Assembly (NCBI GenBank): GCA_900073065.1
Contig: FJOG01000007.1
Span: 1,067,600 to 1,131,599, forward strand
Direction: 5' to 3'
Origin: Phialocephala subalpina
Taxonomy: Eukaryota; Ascomycota; Leotiomycetes; Helotiales; Mollisiaceae
Length of the DNA stretch: 64,000 bases
Shown here in pieces: positions 13,077-24,579 of this stretch. The notes beneath the pieces were generated by a model, which had not been told where the DNA came from, did not search any database, and saw only the letters and a program-made list of their open reading frames with translations. Position 1 is the first letter of the stretch. Each line of letters begins with the position of its first letter. Made by a program: the position numbers and the translations under genes.

Positions 13077-16000
13077 ATGGCTAAACTTTTGAGAGATTGG
13101 ATTGCACCGGTGGTCAAATCCGAGCTCACATCAGTGCTAGAGAATCCCAACAAAGATGACGTCTTTGAAACTGGTCAATCACCGTTGAGAAGACATCTCA
13201 CAAAACCTCGACATGTCCAGATCATCCACGTACGTATGACCCACCTGCAGTACATTATATAGGATGTTGACTCTTCACAGCTCGGCACTGGTCTTCATGA
13301 TCAGATATCTGACGGCACAACATATGTTCAAGCAGAATTTGACGAGGCTGCGGCAGAGTCCTTTCAACAGTCCACAAGTCGAAGCTTCCTTGATCTGAGA
13401 GGTAGTGTCATTGCAATTACGAACTATGATATAGTAGGTTCCCCTCATGGCACTAGTTTAGATACAAAAAGCTGACCGCCAATTTCGACTGTGGATCTGA
13501 GACTTGGCTTGCCAGTCATACGGTTCTTCGTGCGAGCATGGAAACTCAAAGGGTCTGAAGGATCAGGAACATTCGGCAATCCTTCCAATATCATGCAAGA
13601 TCCAGGCATCCAACAAATCGTCGAAAACTTGACGAGTGCATTCCAGACAGGTCCAGAAGACCAGACCTCTGTGGCGTTCGAGCCACCGTCGTCCATTCGA
13701 TCCCAAGACGGTAATCCCTCAGATATTGGAACCCAGATGGCGACCCAGATTCAAAGTGGTCAAGGAGCGTCAACCAAGGCAAATGAGGTCCCAGAATCGG
13801 CTCGTCCGAACCTGCTGGCACTCTTGAAGAGGCTGCCAAAAGATTCCGCAAGCAGTAAAACTCAAGCCCTGGAACCACCCTGCCCTGCTCCTGCGAACTC
13901 CATTCTCAAACCCGTCTCAGAACAACGGGCCAAAGGGATGTTGACGAAACTCGAGGCTAAAGCCAACAAACAACAGGATCAATTCCTCACTCAGTACCAC
14001 CCTTCTAGCAGCGCTAGTATCGTCGACAATCACACTGTAGCAGTCAAACAGCGCAGTGCTGAGCCTATGCTAGTATATGACGATAGCGAGAAGGAAAACA
14101 GTCAGGAGAGCTTGAACAGTGCTATGCGACAAGCCGCTAAGCATCAATCCACCGCGACGAAGCCGCGCAATGCAGAAAATGGCGTACCCTCTTCATCTAA
14201 TGAAACCGAGAAGGACAATAGCCAGGAGAGCTTGCCTAGCCCCAAACGAGCAGTCCTAGAGCAGGAATCTAATTCAGCGCAACCCCGCGCTTCCGATACA
14301 AACACTCACAAACCCATCGGAGCGTTTGTCGATATGTTCCAAGATAGCAATCCGTTTGAAGGCTTCAAGCGAGTACCGCGAAAGTTTGTCCGCATACCAG
14401 ATGCGCAACAAGTGCTCCTGGAACGAAGAGACTCATGGTACAAGCCAAGTTCAGAAGGAAGGCCCATTTATGCCACAATTCCACCCAATGTACGGGAACA
14501 AATGGACGCCTTTCTGAACCGTCAATTCGAGTCAGGCAACAGCGATCAATCTGATGATGGAAGTGACGAGCCAGCGGAGGGTGCAAGTAGTGACCAGAGC
14601 GAAGATGAGGACGAGGACGAGGACGAGGAAGAACACGACGCAGCTTCGCGACGAGAGGAGGATAGCTGTGAGGAAGCAGTTGAATGGGTATTTGCACCTG
14701 GGAAGGGCGCTTCGGTATCGAGCCAGCAACTTCGGCAACTACCTGCCCTTGCCTTGGACATCGGTACTGGTTTGTCTTCTAGTGGTCTCAATGAAAACGA
14801 GGAGGCAGAGGCCGAGAACCTCGATATTGATGATGAATCTTCCAGAGATAGGTCGGTTTCGCGGTCTCCCAGTCTGGTTGGCGGTATGGACGAGCCCGAG
14901 GACCCACAGGCAACAACCCAATCTTTAACAAAGGAAGAGCTTGCCACCCAGCCCCAAAGCACCGACGACCTTCCTGCCCGCTCTGGACGATCGCTAAGCA
15001 CTGCTACTAGCAGACTACCTTCCACTTCTCAGAACAAACCTGTGGAGTCACTTTCAGCGGTACTGCCACAAATTCACAGGCCGATGATTCCACCAAGTAG
15101 CCCTGTCGAGGAAGATGAACTGCCGTTGGAAGTCCCACTTGGGGTGGATGATATAGTTGAAGATGAGCAGCCACCAGACGCTCCAGAAACATCGCAGCAA
15201 AAACTGCCTCGCACTGCTCCCACCAATCCCAGGTACATACAAGTTCCAGCTACGGTTCTTCGTGCCGATGGCACTAGTCTACCCCAGTCAAGAGAGATGA
15301 AAGGTCGAACGAACATAGACCATTCTTCCCAGGACATACCGTCGAGTCTAATTATCCCGTCAACATTTGACAATTTGAGGCCCGTTGATCGTACATCGAT
15401 CGTGAGAGATCGTCCCCGGCAGGAATCACCCATTGTCCAAATTCCTGCTACCAGTCGAAAATCTGAGCAACCGTCAGCATTTGCAAGCTCACCAGTTGGT
15501 TCTCGAGAAAGGATCGACCACGGTGATGATGCAAGCCTTGGGAAGAAGCCAGCGAGCTCCAAGCCCAAGCACTGCTCCAGAACTTCCACGACAGAGTCGG
15601 ATATTGGTGAACCGATAGTTGGGAAAGTTTTTAAAGAAATGAAGCAGCGTTTTATCTCTAATTATCGAAGTGCCAAAGTACCACAACCTAAGCAGGATAC
15701 TATAGCTCGACATAATTTCACGTTGGACCCGAAAGAGACTCGTCCCAGTGGCACTCATGCCGTGACCGAAGAGGTGCGGATATCAAGTACCTATGTGGAA
15801 GGCTCACCAAGGAATTCTATGAGCTCCAAAGAGCATATCCATCCAATATCTGTATATCCGAATTCAGAAGGTGCGAATCAAGAGGAGAAAGCGGATCCAG
15901 AGGTTCCTAGTTCTCAAGTCGGTTCAGAGCTCAGAAGTCCATCTCCAGACAGCGCTGCAGTGGTTCGAGACGAGGAGTTTGATTCGCTGCCTTTTGCTTC

Positions 16001-17930
16001 TCAGGAAGTCGTCGATCAGAGAAGTCCATCTCCCGACGATACCAGAATGGCCCAGGAGGAAGGACCTAACGTACCATCTCTTCTTTCTCAAGCAGTTTCG
16101 GATCCTGAAAGTCCATCTCTTGCGGTCGACGCAGCAGTGACCGCAGAGGAGGAAGTCGAGGAGCAACACGATCCTTCTCAAGGAGTTTCAGGCCGGGAAG
16201 ACTTAGTCCCAGAAGACAACGCCGCATTGACTGGGGAGGAGTTAGCTGAATCACAGCATGCCCCCTCAAGAGGAGCTTCAGATCCAGAACATTCAGCTCC
16301 CGACAAAAATAGCGGCATTGTCAGAATGACGGTTAACCCCGAGTCGGCCGACCTTTGCACTTCATCTCAGATCATGTTCTATGAGGAATTCAAAGCTACG
16401 TATCTAGAATACGAAGGAAGCCGGGGCTCTTTCACGAGAGCATTGGTGAACCTTGAATGGCTTCAGACGGAGGCACGCAAAAAGATCCCAACTTATTACG
16501 ACGACTTCGTAATGGTTATGGCTTCCGATCATAGGAGGCATGTAGAGGAAAATCGACATTTCAAAGAGAGGCTCCTTACAGGCATCGACTTCTACAACAC
16601 GCACGTTCCGAACCCTGTTTACAAGTACAACGTCATTTCTGCGCGGAATGTGGTCACTGCTTTGTCGACCCTAGATCCCCAAGAAGTGAAGCGCGCTAGA
16701 TTCGCGTACTGGAAAACTTGGGAGAAAGTCGATCAGTTGACATCGCAAGCTACCGATGTCTCGCCTTCAGTTGAGAACCATGGGAATGATATTATTCTGA
16801 ACCATGACGGTACAGACAACTCGCCTTCGACCCAGGATAGAAGCTCTGCTCGCAATATCCCGTCTCCACCAAGAAACAGGGCCCCCGTACTAAAGAAACG
16901 ATTCTTCGAAACTGCAAGTCAACAAGTGAACTTGGTCCAGCAGAAAGCAGCAGTCGATACACCGAACCAAGCTTCTCGGGTTAGTTATAGTGGGAGTGAC
17001 GGCAAGCAGAGAAGTGGTAAACAGAGTCAACAGATGAGCGTGCTCAAGCAACGGGATAGGACCGAGGCACCGAGTGGGGTATTTCGAATCGGCAGCATTG
17101 AAAGCGATACCAGGTCGACAAATGGCAGGCAGACTCAACAGGTTATCACAGCTAAGCAGCGGTCAGCGGTTGGGAGTCCAAACAGAGCATCTCAACTTAG
17201 CAGCAATGGAAGTGGCTGCAAGTCTCGTAGTCATAGGACCCTGCCGTGGCTGACAGAGCAACCCAACAACCTGGCTAGCTTAGTGACGCCCCGAGTAAGA
17301 GACAGCCCTTCAAGATCGTCGGCGGGCGGGCGTAGTGGGAAGGCCAATTTGGCAGAATTGAAACGCGAAAGAAAGCGGCAGGAAAGAGCAGAGGCAGCTC
17401 ATGCTCTTGAGAACGTAGGATCGCCTATCCTAGGAAGTCTCCGAGACCACGTATCTCCACCTGAGCCTTCACCCTCGCCTCGCCAGACCAAACGCAAGAG
17501 GATATCCGAAAGCTTTACTTTTGGAGAGCAAGATGATCCCTTTACTGAAAATCTAAAGCCTTCGAAAGCTGCTCGGCGCGTTACAATGCCAGCTTCTCGA
17601 AGCATGGACGATCTGAGGAACGTGTCTCACGAGAAAAAACGCAAGCGGGCCCCCGAAGGTTCCCTCTCTCACGAAAATTCGTTCACAGAAGCATTAAAAC
17701 CTTCAAAAGCTGCTCGGCGCGTAACACTGCCAGCTGCTAAGAGTAATCAAGCGGAGGAATGGTTAGAGAAGACGCCACCGCCACGGAAGATGACCTCACG
17801 CGAGATGATATTAGAGAGAATCAGACTCAGTGGAAGGCCCCCGAAATCTGAGACCATCGAAAAGTTGACTGCACTAGACTTTGGCACTGTGAAAAAGCTG
17901 GAGATACCAGCTGAGCCTGAGACTCAGTGA
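13077..17930 (+). CDS. Large disordered protein with N-terminal OB-fold-like region, possible shelterin TPP1-type telomere protein
   Basis: Exon 1 (13077..13229) and exon 2 (from 13281) join in phase and encode a W-I-A-P helix, a QISDGTTYVQAEF strand and a GSVIAITNYDI strand. This resembles the OB-fold of fungal TPP1/Est3-type shelterin subunits. That identity is tentative. The remainder to 17930 is about 1450 residues, mostly disordered, with acidic runs (14600-14640), many S/T-P sites, repeated KAARRVT(M/L)PA segments near the C-terminus and a conserved-looking helical block around 16370-16740 (FKATYLEYEGSRGSF). Between 13434 and 13516 no canonical splice joins exon 2 to the long frame without losing the strand: reading straight meets TGA at 13473, and the neighbouring frame supplies KADRQFRLWI and then hits TGA at 13498. 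The exact structure there is unresolved. The convergent neighbour is the BolA gene. Confidence 0.6.
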
Positions 17931-18385
17931 TTCGAGTTCTGAATTTTTTGCAGTGAGGGAGGTAGATTGCATTTAGATATGCAGTTAGTGAGCCATTTGT
18001 GATAGGCGTATGGAATGGCGTTGGAGTAGACATTGTTGGAGTATCAAGGATAGCAACTCTTGTATATGTACCAAATAAGTTTACTAGATGTCCCTAAGGG
18101 TATCGGACTATTGCCGCTGGGTTAATAACGCATGATGCTTGTTTTCCTCAAGCTTTCAATGTCACCAGGAAATCAAGTTGACCAATTTCCAACCCATCAC
18201 TGCGTCAAGAAGTGAACTAGCTGTGTCTGGACGTAGTAATGAGAAATCAGGTCGCCTAATCAGGCCCCTTCGATTTTGAGGTATCATTGGTCATTCATTC
18301 ATGACTCCATATAATACAATAGCCTCTCCGGCTACTCCTCTAATATGTACCCTCCCCACTACCTCCACCGTGCCCATCCCCAAAA
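17931..18385. other. Convergent 3' spacer
   Basis: 455 bp between the stops of the OB-fold gene and the BolA gene. It presumably holds both 3' UTRs. No open frame of interest or repeat was seen. Confidence 0.5.
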
Positions 18386-18867
18386 TTACGCACCCTTAAC
18401 ATCAACACCAACCGCCTCTCTCTTCCCCTCCGCCTCCTCTTTCTCCCTAGCCGCAGCTCTCTCCTCTTCCTCTACTGTCTTAGTCCTCAACTGCAACGCA
18501 TGAATACCCCCCTCCCTCGCCATCTCCTCCTTCAACAATCCATACACCATCCTATGTCTCGCAGGTTGCATCTTGCCCTTGAATGCATCTGAGGTGATTA
18601 CGACGCGGAAATGGGTTTCAGAGGAGGTGGATGAGGCCATGGCTTTGTGGTGGGCGTGCAGGTGGGAGTCGTTGTGGATTTCTAATTTAGTGGGTTGGAG
18701 GGCGGTTGTGATCTGTAGTAGACATTAGCCTTTGAGGCCTTGTAATTCTGACTTGGAGGATAGAAATGTACCTTTGCACGCATGATGTCCTCCATTGGAG
18801 TTTGTGATTGAGAGGCCATACTTGACATTGAGCGCCTTGCCAATGCGAAGACGGAGCGCCGAAGCAT
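18386..18867 (-). CDS. BolA-like protein, probably mitochondrial
   Basis: Two exons (18772..18867 and 18386..18712) give 140 residues. BolA proteins pair with monothiol glutaredoxins and take part in iron-sulfur cluster handling. The N-terminus MLRRSVFALARRSMSSMA is arginine-rich and fits a mitochondrial presequence. The BolA fold follows: TPMEDIMRAK, then LEIHNDSHLHAHHKA, then HFRVVITSDAFKGK, QPARHRMVYGLLKEEM and IHALQLRTKT. The invariant histidine in ARHRMVY is present. A charged alanine/glutamate tail of about 25 residues ends the protein. It could be the Bol1/Bol3 or uvi31-type paralogue; sequence alone does not decide. The intron is 59 bp with canonical ends. Confidence 0.9.
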
Positions 18868-19293
18868 CTGACTATTCTCTTGCTCTTCTTTCCTTATTCG
18901 CGATCTCAATCTCAACCTCAACAGTTTCGGTCAATCTTTCTCCGCAGGTTTTCTTGATACCGTCGTTGAGTTGTACCTTGCAGACGAGGCTGTAGAATCG
19001 CAAAGTTAATTTGTCCTCGGGCTTTTCAAGGTCTGGCCCACTCGCTCCCAGAGCCTTTCGGAAGGCTATTTTTCTATGACCGAAGGCCCGTCAACACCCA
19101 CATCAGCCGCCGACCAACGCTGTTTCCGCCACCCAACGCCAAACTCTTGCATCTCTGCCGGTTCGGACCCTGTTGCACTGTTCCTGGAAGTCCGTAAGAT
19201 GATTCCCTGCGCCGCGCTGATCGACACCCGGACACTTTATTTATATTTCCCTGCTCTCTTCTTCTTCTTCTTCTTCTTCTCCTCTTCTTCACA
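18868..19293. promoter_or_regulatory. Divergent promoter with pyrimidine tract
   Basis: This 426-bp spacer separates the divergent BolA and acyl-CoA synthetase genes. A CTT/TTC-rich pyrimidine tract (about 19257-19289) sits directly in front of the ATG at 19294. Such tracts are common near fungal transcription starts. Confidence 0.5.
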
Positions 19294-21301
19294 ATGCTCT
19301 TGACACACCTATGTCAATCCTCAACTCGGACATTCGCACGCTCCTTTAGAAGTCAATTCCGCTATAGACAACTTTCCGGACATTTAAGAACATTTCAATC
19401 ACCGAGAATGGCACCCACATTACCCCGACTCCCAATCTTCGAAGCGATCGCGAACCACGACCCAAATTCCACCGTCGTAGTCCATTCCGCCAGCGGACGA
19501 CGCTTCACATACGGAGAACTATTACACGATGTCGCAGAAAGAAAGGACTCTCTCTTACAAGAAAGTGGGAAGAGCGGGATTGGGGGAGAGAGAATAGCGT
19601 TCTTGGTGGAGAATAGTTATGACTATGTAGGTGCGCAGAATGGAACTCTTATTGTCAATTGGAAGAAAGGATATTGATTTGTGAATAGTGACGTTACTGA
19701 GTATTTTGGGTACGCATTCGATTGCGTTGCCGCTGAGCCCGGCGTTTCCTCCCCATGAGTTGCAGTATATTATGGATCAGAGCGGGGCTTCGATGTTATT
19801 GTCCTCGGGCAAGTTTGAGATTAAGGCGTTGGATGTGTATAAAGAGGGTTTACAAGGGACGCCGAAGCATGTCAAGCTGGAGAAGAAGCTTGGAGGAGGA
19901 GAACACGCAGAAGTCAAGCTCGAAGGGCCATCAGAAGGACCAGGAGGCATGATGCTCTACACATCTGGGACCACGAATCGACCCGTATGCTCTCCCCTTA
20001 CTTCTAAAAAACCAATTGGCTAACAACCCCCTAAGAAAGGAGTCCTCCTCCCCACCTCCGCAATGACAGCCCAAGCCAAATCCCTAATAACAGCCTGGGA
20101 CTACTGTCCAACAGACTACCTCCTCCACGTCCTCCCATTACACCACATCCACGGCACCATAAACGCCATTTTCGCGCCTCTATTCGCCGGCTCAACAATC
20201 GAATTCCTATTCCCCTTCAACGCAACCGCTGTATGGAACCGATTCGCTACCCCTTTCCTCCCTACCACCAATGGCCAAGTCAACGGACACACCGAGGCCC
20301 AAACTAACGGCCATACCCAAATCAAACCCTCACCAATAACATTCTTCACCGTCGTCCCAACAGTCTACAACCGCCTCCTCGCCTCCTTCCCCCAACTCTC
20401 CTCGGCATCCCAAACCGCGGCCCGAGAAGCTATTTCTCCAAAACATCTCAGACTAAACATATCCGGCTCCGCCGCCCTCCCAACCCCCACAAAAGCAGCC
20501 TGGTCAACCCTCTCCTCCGGCAACATCCTCCTAGAACGCTACGGCATGACAGAAGTTGGCATGGCTCTCTCCTGCGGTCTCCCCTTCTCTACCCGCGTCG
20601 ACGGAAGTGTCGGCTGGCCACTCCCCGGCGTCGAAGCCCGACTATACGAAACCGAGACAAACTCCATTATCCTCCCCGGTGAAGAAATCAACCCAAAAAC
20701 AGGGAGAGAAAGAGACGGCGAGATTCAGTTGCGAGGACCGGGATTATTTTTAGAGTATTGGGGAAATGAGGTAGCGACGAAAAAAGAACATCTTGAAGGC
20801 GAAGATGGAAAAGGCCGTTGGTTTCGAACAGGAGATGTTGCAGTCCGACGATTCGTTCCTGGAGTTTCTGATCGCAAACCTGAGAATGAGAGTGAAGAAT
20901 GGTGCAAAGGACCGATGTATTTCATCCACGGCCGCCTCTCATCCGATATCATAAAATCTGGCGGTGAGAAAGTCTCTGCCCTCGAAGTGGAACGCGAGTT
21001 ATTATCTCTTCCACAAGTTTTAGAAGCGGCTGTCGTAGCTGTACCGTCTGGGAATTGGGGACAGAAGGTTGGGTGCGTTCTAGTTTTGAGGGAACCGAAA
21101 GTTGGGGGAAGGAAAGAGGGAATCTGGGGACCGTTGGATATGAGGAGAGCATTGAAGGGGAGGTTGGCGGGGTATAAGATCCCGCAGGTTATGAAGGTTG
21201 TTGAGGGGATTGAGAGGAATGCTATGGGGAAGGTTAATAAGAAGGTTTTGGTTAAGAAGTTGTTTACGGAGGAGATGAGTGGCGATGAGAAAGATTTGTA
21301 A
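19294..21301 (+). CDS. Acyl-CoA synthetase, malonyl-CoA synthetase (ACSF3)-like
   Basis: Three exons (19294..19630, 19689..19984, 20036..21301) close in phase to 632 residues. The protein belongs to the ANL superfamily of adenylate-forming enzymes. The P-loop-like motif A3 reads LYTSGTTNRPKG and spans the second intron. LPLHHIHGTINA and ERYGMTEVGMAL match the malonate-activating ACSF3 branch. The FRTGDVAV and GRLSSDIIKSGGEKVSALEVE motifs and the C-terminal lysine loop (NAMGKVNKK) are all present, so it should be active. The first 40 residues are basic and lack acids, fitting a mitochondrial presequence. A second Met (MAPTLPRL) could start a cytosolic form. The likely job is to activate malonate or similar acids for mitochondrial fatty acid synthesis or detoxification. 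Confidence 0.88.
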
Positions 21302-21775
21302 TGTGTATTTGTAGACAAAAGTTAGGAGGGTAAGCAAGGAGATAGAGATAGTGTAAACTACTAGACACTGGTAGATGTATATATAATCAAGAAAGATGAA
21401 AACGAGTCTCTGCTCATAATCTTGATGCGTCGAAAGAAATTTGGGAACTTGAGCAACGTGAAGTTCGAAACTGGTTATTCATCGCTTTTATTTTCTTTAG
21501 CTCGATCTATAAACACATGTCCTGGGCACAACCACCGCCCTGACCACTGCTGTCATAACGCCATAAGTTGAACCCCGCTCCCTCAAGCAAGGAAAATAGA
21601 GCCATAGCCACGATTCAGCAAACAGAGCTAGAGCTGGTTGCTATGATGGTATGCATATCAGAAAAACCATGCTTCGCACTGACCCATCCGTAAAATCATC
21701 GCAATGCCTAATGAACAACCGAAAAGCAAGGAACTAGCAAGCCATCTACCATCATCTCGTTTTGAGGATGGTGGC
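21302..21775. other. Convergent 3' spacer
   Basis: 474 bp between the stops of the synthetase and eIF4E genes. Nothing beyond presumed 3' UTRs was seen. Confidence 0.5.
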
Positions 21776-22667
21776 TTAGACGACGTACTTGGCCTTCGCG
21801 CGTGTGCTACCACTATGCGCACTCTCCGTGTGACCCGAGAACTCGACTTGCTCAGAAGCAGGAATCTTCAGAACCTCCTTGAACTTGCGACCAATGTTCA
21901 TGAGGATCTCCTTGCCCTTCTCCACCGATCGACCCTTGCCTCCAGCCTTGTCCTCATCACCACCACCTGGGATGCTCTTGCCGATGGTTCGGGTCCAGAC
22001 ACCGATACGGTAGAAGCCCTTTCGGACATTGACGACAACACCCATGAGTTCTCCATCCTCTTCCTCCTCGAGAGTCTCGCCGATGGCGGAGAGCATGACG
22101 TGTAGCCAGAGGTCATCGATGGGGACGTTGCGCTTCTCCTTGAATTGGTAGGACCATTTTCCGCCGTGCTTGTTTTGGAGATCCTCCCATTCTGGTCGGA
22201 CACCTTGCTTGAAGAGGTGGTAGTCGGACTTGAGGGCGAGTTCGGAAACGGGAGCGATGTTGTTCTGTGATTTGCTTAGCATTCATTTGGTGAATTGAGA
22301 GTGATGGAGCATACGTAGACACCCCAGAATTCCTCGACGGAGTTGAAAGTGATGACCTCCTTCAATAGATCATTCCAGTTGTCGCCCTGAGTAGAAGGTG
22401 AGCATGTGTTCAGTTTTCATGCAAGCGGCGCATCCTCACCTTTCCGGATGGTGGCTTGGTGAACCACAGGGTCCACTTGTTCATGAGAGGGTGCTTGACA
22501 TTGAAGTTGTCCTTGTCATGGAACACCGTAATCTGCTCCTCTGCAGAGCCATTGGGGTCCTTGTTCTCGTCCTGGTTCTTTGATCCAGCGGGAGAGATTG
22601 GGATTGTGGAGAGGTCGACTTGCGAAGTGGAATCGGTAGCAGGCGCTGAGGCTACTGCGGCTGCCAT
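21776..22667 (-). CDS. Translation initiation factor eIF4E (mRNA cap-binding protein)
   Basis: The protein binds the m7G cap and brings mRNA to eIF4G. There are three exons: 22440..22667, about 22316..22386, and the last ending at 21776. The result is about 262 residues. Family hallmarks are HPLMNKWTLWF, the tryptophan motif VEEFWGVYNNI, the SDYHLFKQGVRPEWED segment with its cap-contacting tryptophan, GGKWSYQF, the helix IDDLWLHVMLSAIGE, and GVVVNVRKGFYRIGVWTR. The disordered N-terminus is rich in alanine, serine and acids, as in other fungal eIF4E. A C-terminal extension past the core ends in AKAKYVV. An insertion rich in glycine, lysine and acids sits after TRTIGKSIPGG. A canonical, probably essential gene. 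Confidence 0.95.
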
Positions 22668-23500
22668 GATTGTGGTTGGGGCTGGGTTTGGGTTTGGGTG
22701 TCTGGTTAGGCTAGGAGGGGAAGTTGAAGATGGTGAAGAGAGGTTGAAGAGGTGGTGGCGGAAGGTGAGTGTTGATGCTCTTTAAGTAGAGCTCGTAGCG
22801 TCCGAGATCCGTCAAGATCGGATTGAAGGGAATGGAAATACAGACTAGGGTCTGAAGGTGAGTGTATCTGCGACTATTGCACCAGGCAACTAGTCGTTCT
22901 GCGATTGTTGGTTGCTTTGGTATTTGAGAGGCAAGATTTCCACGGGTGCGATTGCTTCAAAAATTGAAGACTCGCGCGGGCTGGCATGCGCTTGCACAAA
23001 ATGGAAGCCTCAAACCTTAATTCAGGCACCAATGATGTATGGTCACGTGTATGTACTTTCTCAGGAGTTTGTCTGTCTTGATGTAGGAACGAATAGACGT
23101 TCCTGGTAATGCTGTATGGTTGATTGTTCCTTCTCGTTGGAAGTATCAGTACCCGATTTTGTTGGTAAGGATTTGTTCTAACTTCAACTTCAACTCGACT
23201 TCACTCTACCGCCTCTACAGCTACTAACGCGCTACAACTCGGAGGATCAAGTCGGTGCTTAACCCCTTCGAATACTGAATATCAAAAAGGAAGATATCTT
23301 CGCCGGGTTTGAATCGTGTTCTATTGTGTCAAAGCAATGGAGACTATCAAGTCTTTCTGAAAACTCCGAAACGCCATACTGTCTAAGCCTAATGAACCGC
23401 AATGCAAGTGAATGATGGGCTTTGTAATGCAAACATAGGAAAGAGGTGTCCAGTGTATCCTTGAAGAAAATCCAGGCCCATATCTATATGCACCATCCCC
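22668..23500. promoter_or_regulatory. eIF4E upstream region and Mpv17 3' flank
   Basis: About 830 bp between two minus-strand genes. The first 100 bp next to the eIF4E start is G-rich on the plus strand (GGGTTTGGGTTTGGGTG near 22680-22700), that is, a C/A-rich 5' leader on the mRNA strand. No gene or operator was recognised. Confidence 0.45.
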
Positions 23501-24144
23501 TTATTGACTGTTGATCCAGCTCAAGTAGCAATTCCATCCCAGAGAAATGACGTTGACAAGCAGAACTCTGTGATGCAGCGGAACAAACTTGAAGTTGACC
23601 ACCTGAATGAAAGGCCAAATCATCCAATTGCTCTGCAGCGCCGTCCAGTAGCTCTTCTCCAACTTGTCCTTAGGGCTTGTACCCTCCATTATAGCCATAC
23701 TGCTGAGGAAGCAGAACAAGTTGGTGCTGGCGAAGATGGTTTGATCGGCTGCCACTCTGGTGAGGATTTCGGCATTCTTGTTTCGGAGTACGACTTTGTT
23801 CTGCAGGAACTTGAACCAGGTAGTGGCTGCTGGACCGAAGACAGCTGTAGCACAACAATTAGCTCAATATAGGTCATGAAGGACATCGTGAGTGCGACTC
23901 ACCTCCGCCATAGAGTGCCATTCGTCCTGAACGCATGATATCGTGGTTCTTGAGTCCCCGCTTCTCAACCAATTGCTGCGCCATAGTATCTCCCGTCGCA
24001 AACAGCACAGCGGTGGTGATACTCTGCGTCAAGATCGGGCGCGAGGCCAGCTTCATTTGATACCTGCATCTTGATCAGCTTCGATTCTATTCAAGCAATT
24101 GATATCAATTAGAAGTCGCTCAGGCATACTGACCATCGTAACAT
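23501..24144 (-). CDS. Sym1/Mpv17/PMP22-family inner membrane protein
   Basis: Three exons close in phase: a tiny first exon of 11 bp (24134..24144, ATG through the W codon split), 23903..24063 and 23501..23844. The product is 171 residues, the normal family length. The N-terminus [35 protein letters not shown] and the signature [15 protein letters not shown] are typical, as is the end [22 protein letters not shown]. There are four predicted membrane helices. In yeast, Sym1 is a mitochondrial inner membrane protein needed for ethanol growth at high temperature. Without the 11-bp exon the first in-frame Met would be six residues later, so annotation programs may miss it. Confidence 0.92.
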
Positions 24145-24579
24145 CTTTGCGGCCTCTCTTTTCCCTTCTGAAGTGTGTTGCAGAAGGTCAAGAATTTATC
24201 GTCACCCACAGCTTGGACTTCTCAAAAAGCTACCTCCGCCAAAAGCAAGCGGAACGTCTGTGGCTTGACGTACAGGGGTCGGAAGCTCCATTTAGAGCCT
24301 AGCGTCATCTTGGGCGACCCGGATGTCTCGTTGTGGAAGGGTTTAAAAGGGGAGAGGCGGTGGAGTGGAGGAGGCTCACGTGGACTTCAAACATTGCTTC
24401 ACTGAGACATTCAGGTACCAAAAGATCTCGAGGCTGAAGAGAGTTTTATTACCTCAAGTATCAGCTGAGGAAATGTGTGGGGTAGCTGGGAATTTGATGA
24501 CAATGCATACGAGGGAACCCCCACATTCGTTCATTCATTTGCTCTTCAGCCTCAGCAATAGCTATTTACTTATTCTTCC
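24145..24579. promoter_or_regulatory. Mpv17 promoter region and TRAX 3' side
   Basis: This 435-bp stretch lies between the Mpv17 start and the stop of the next minus-strand gene. It contains no supported open frame. It should hold the Mpv17 promoter. Confidence 0.4.

Noticed and set aside
12335..13084. Short plus-strand frames between FAB1 and the OB-fold gene
   Set aside because: No motif, mutually overlapping; they lie in the promoter spacer.
21704..22105. 133-codon plus-strand frame over eIF4E
   Set aside because: It is the antisense shadow of the eIF4E last exon.
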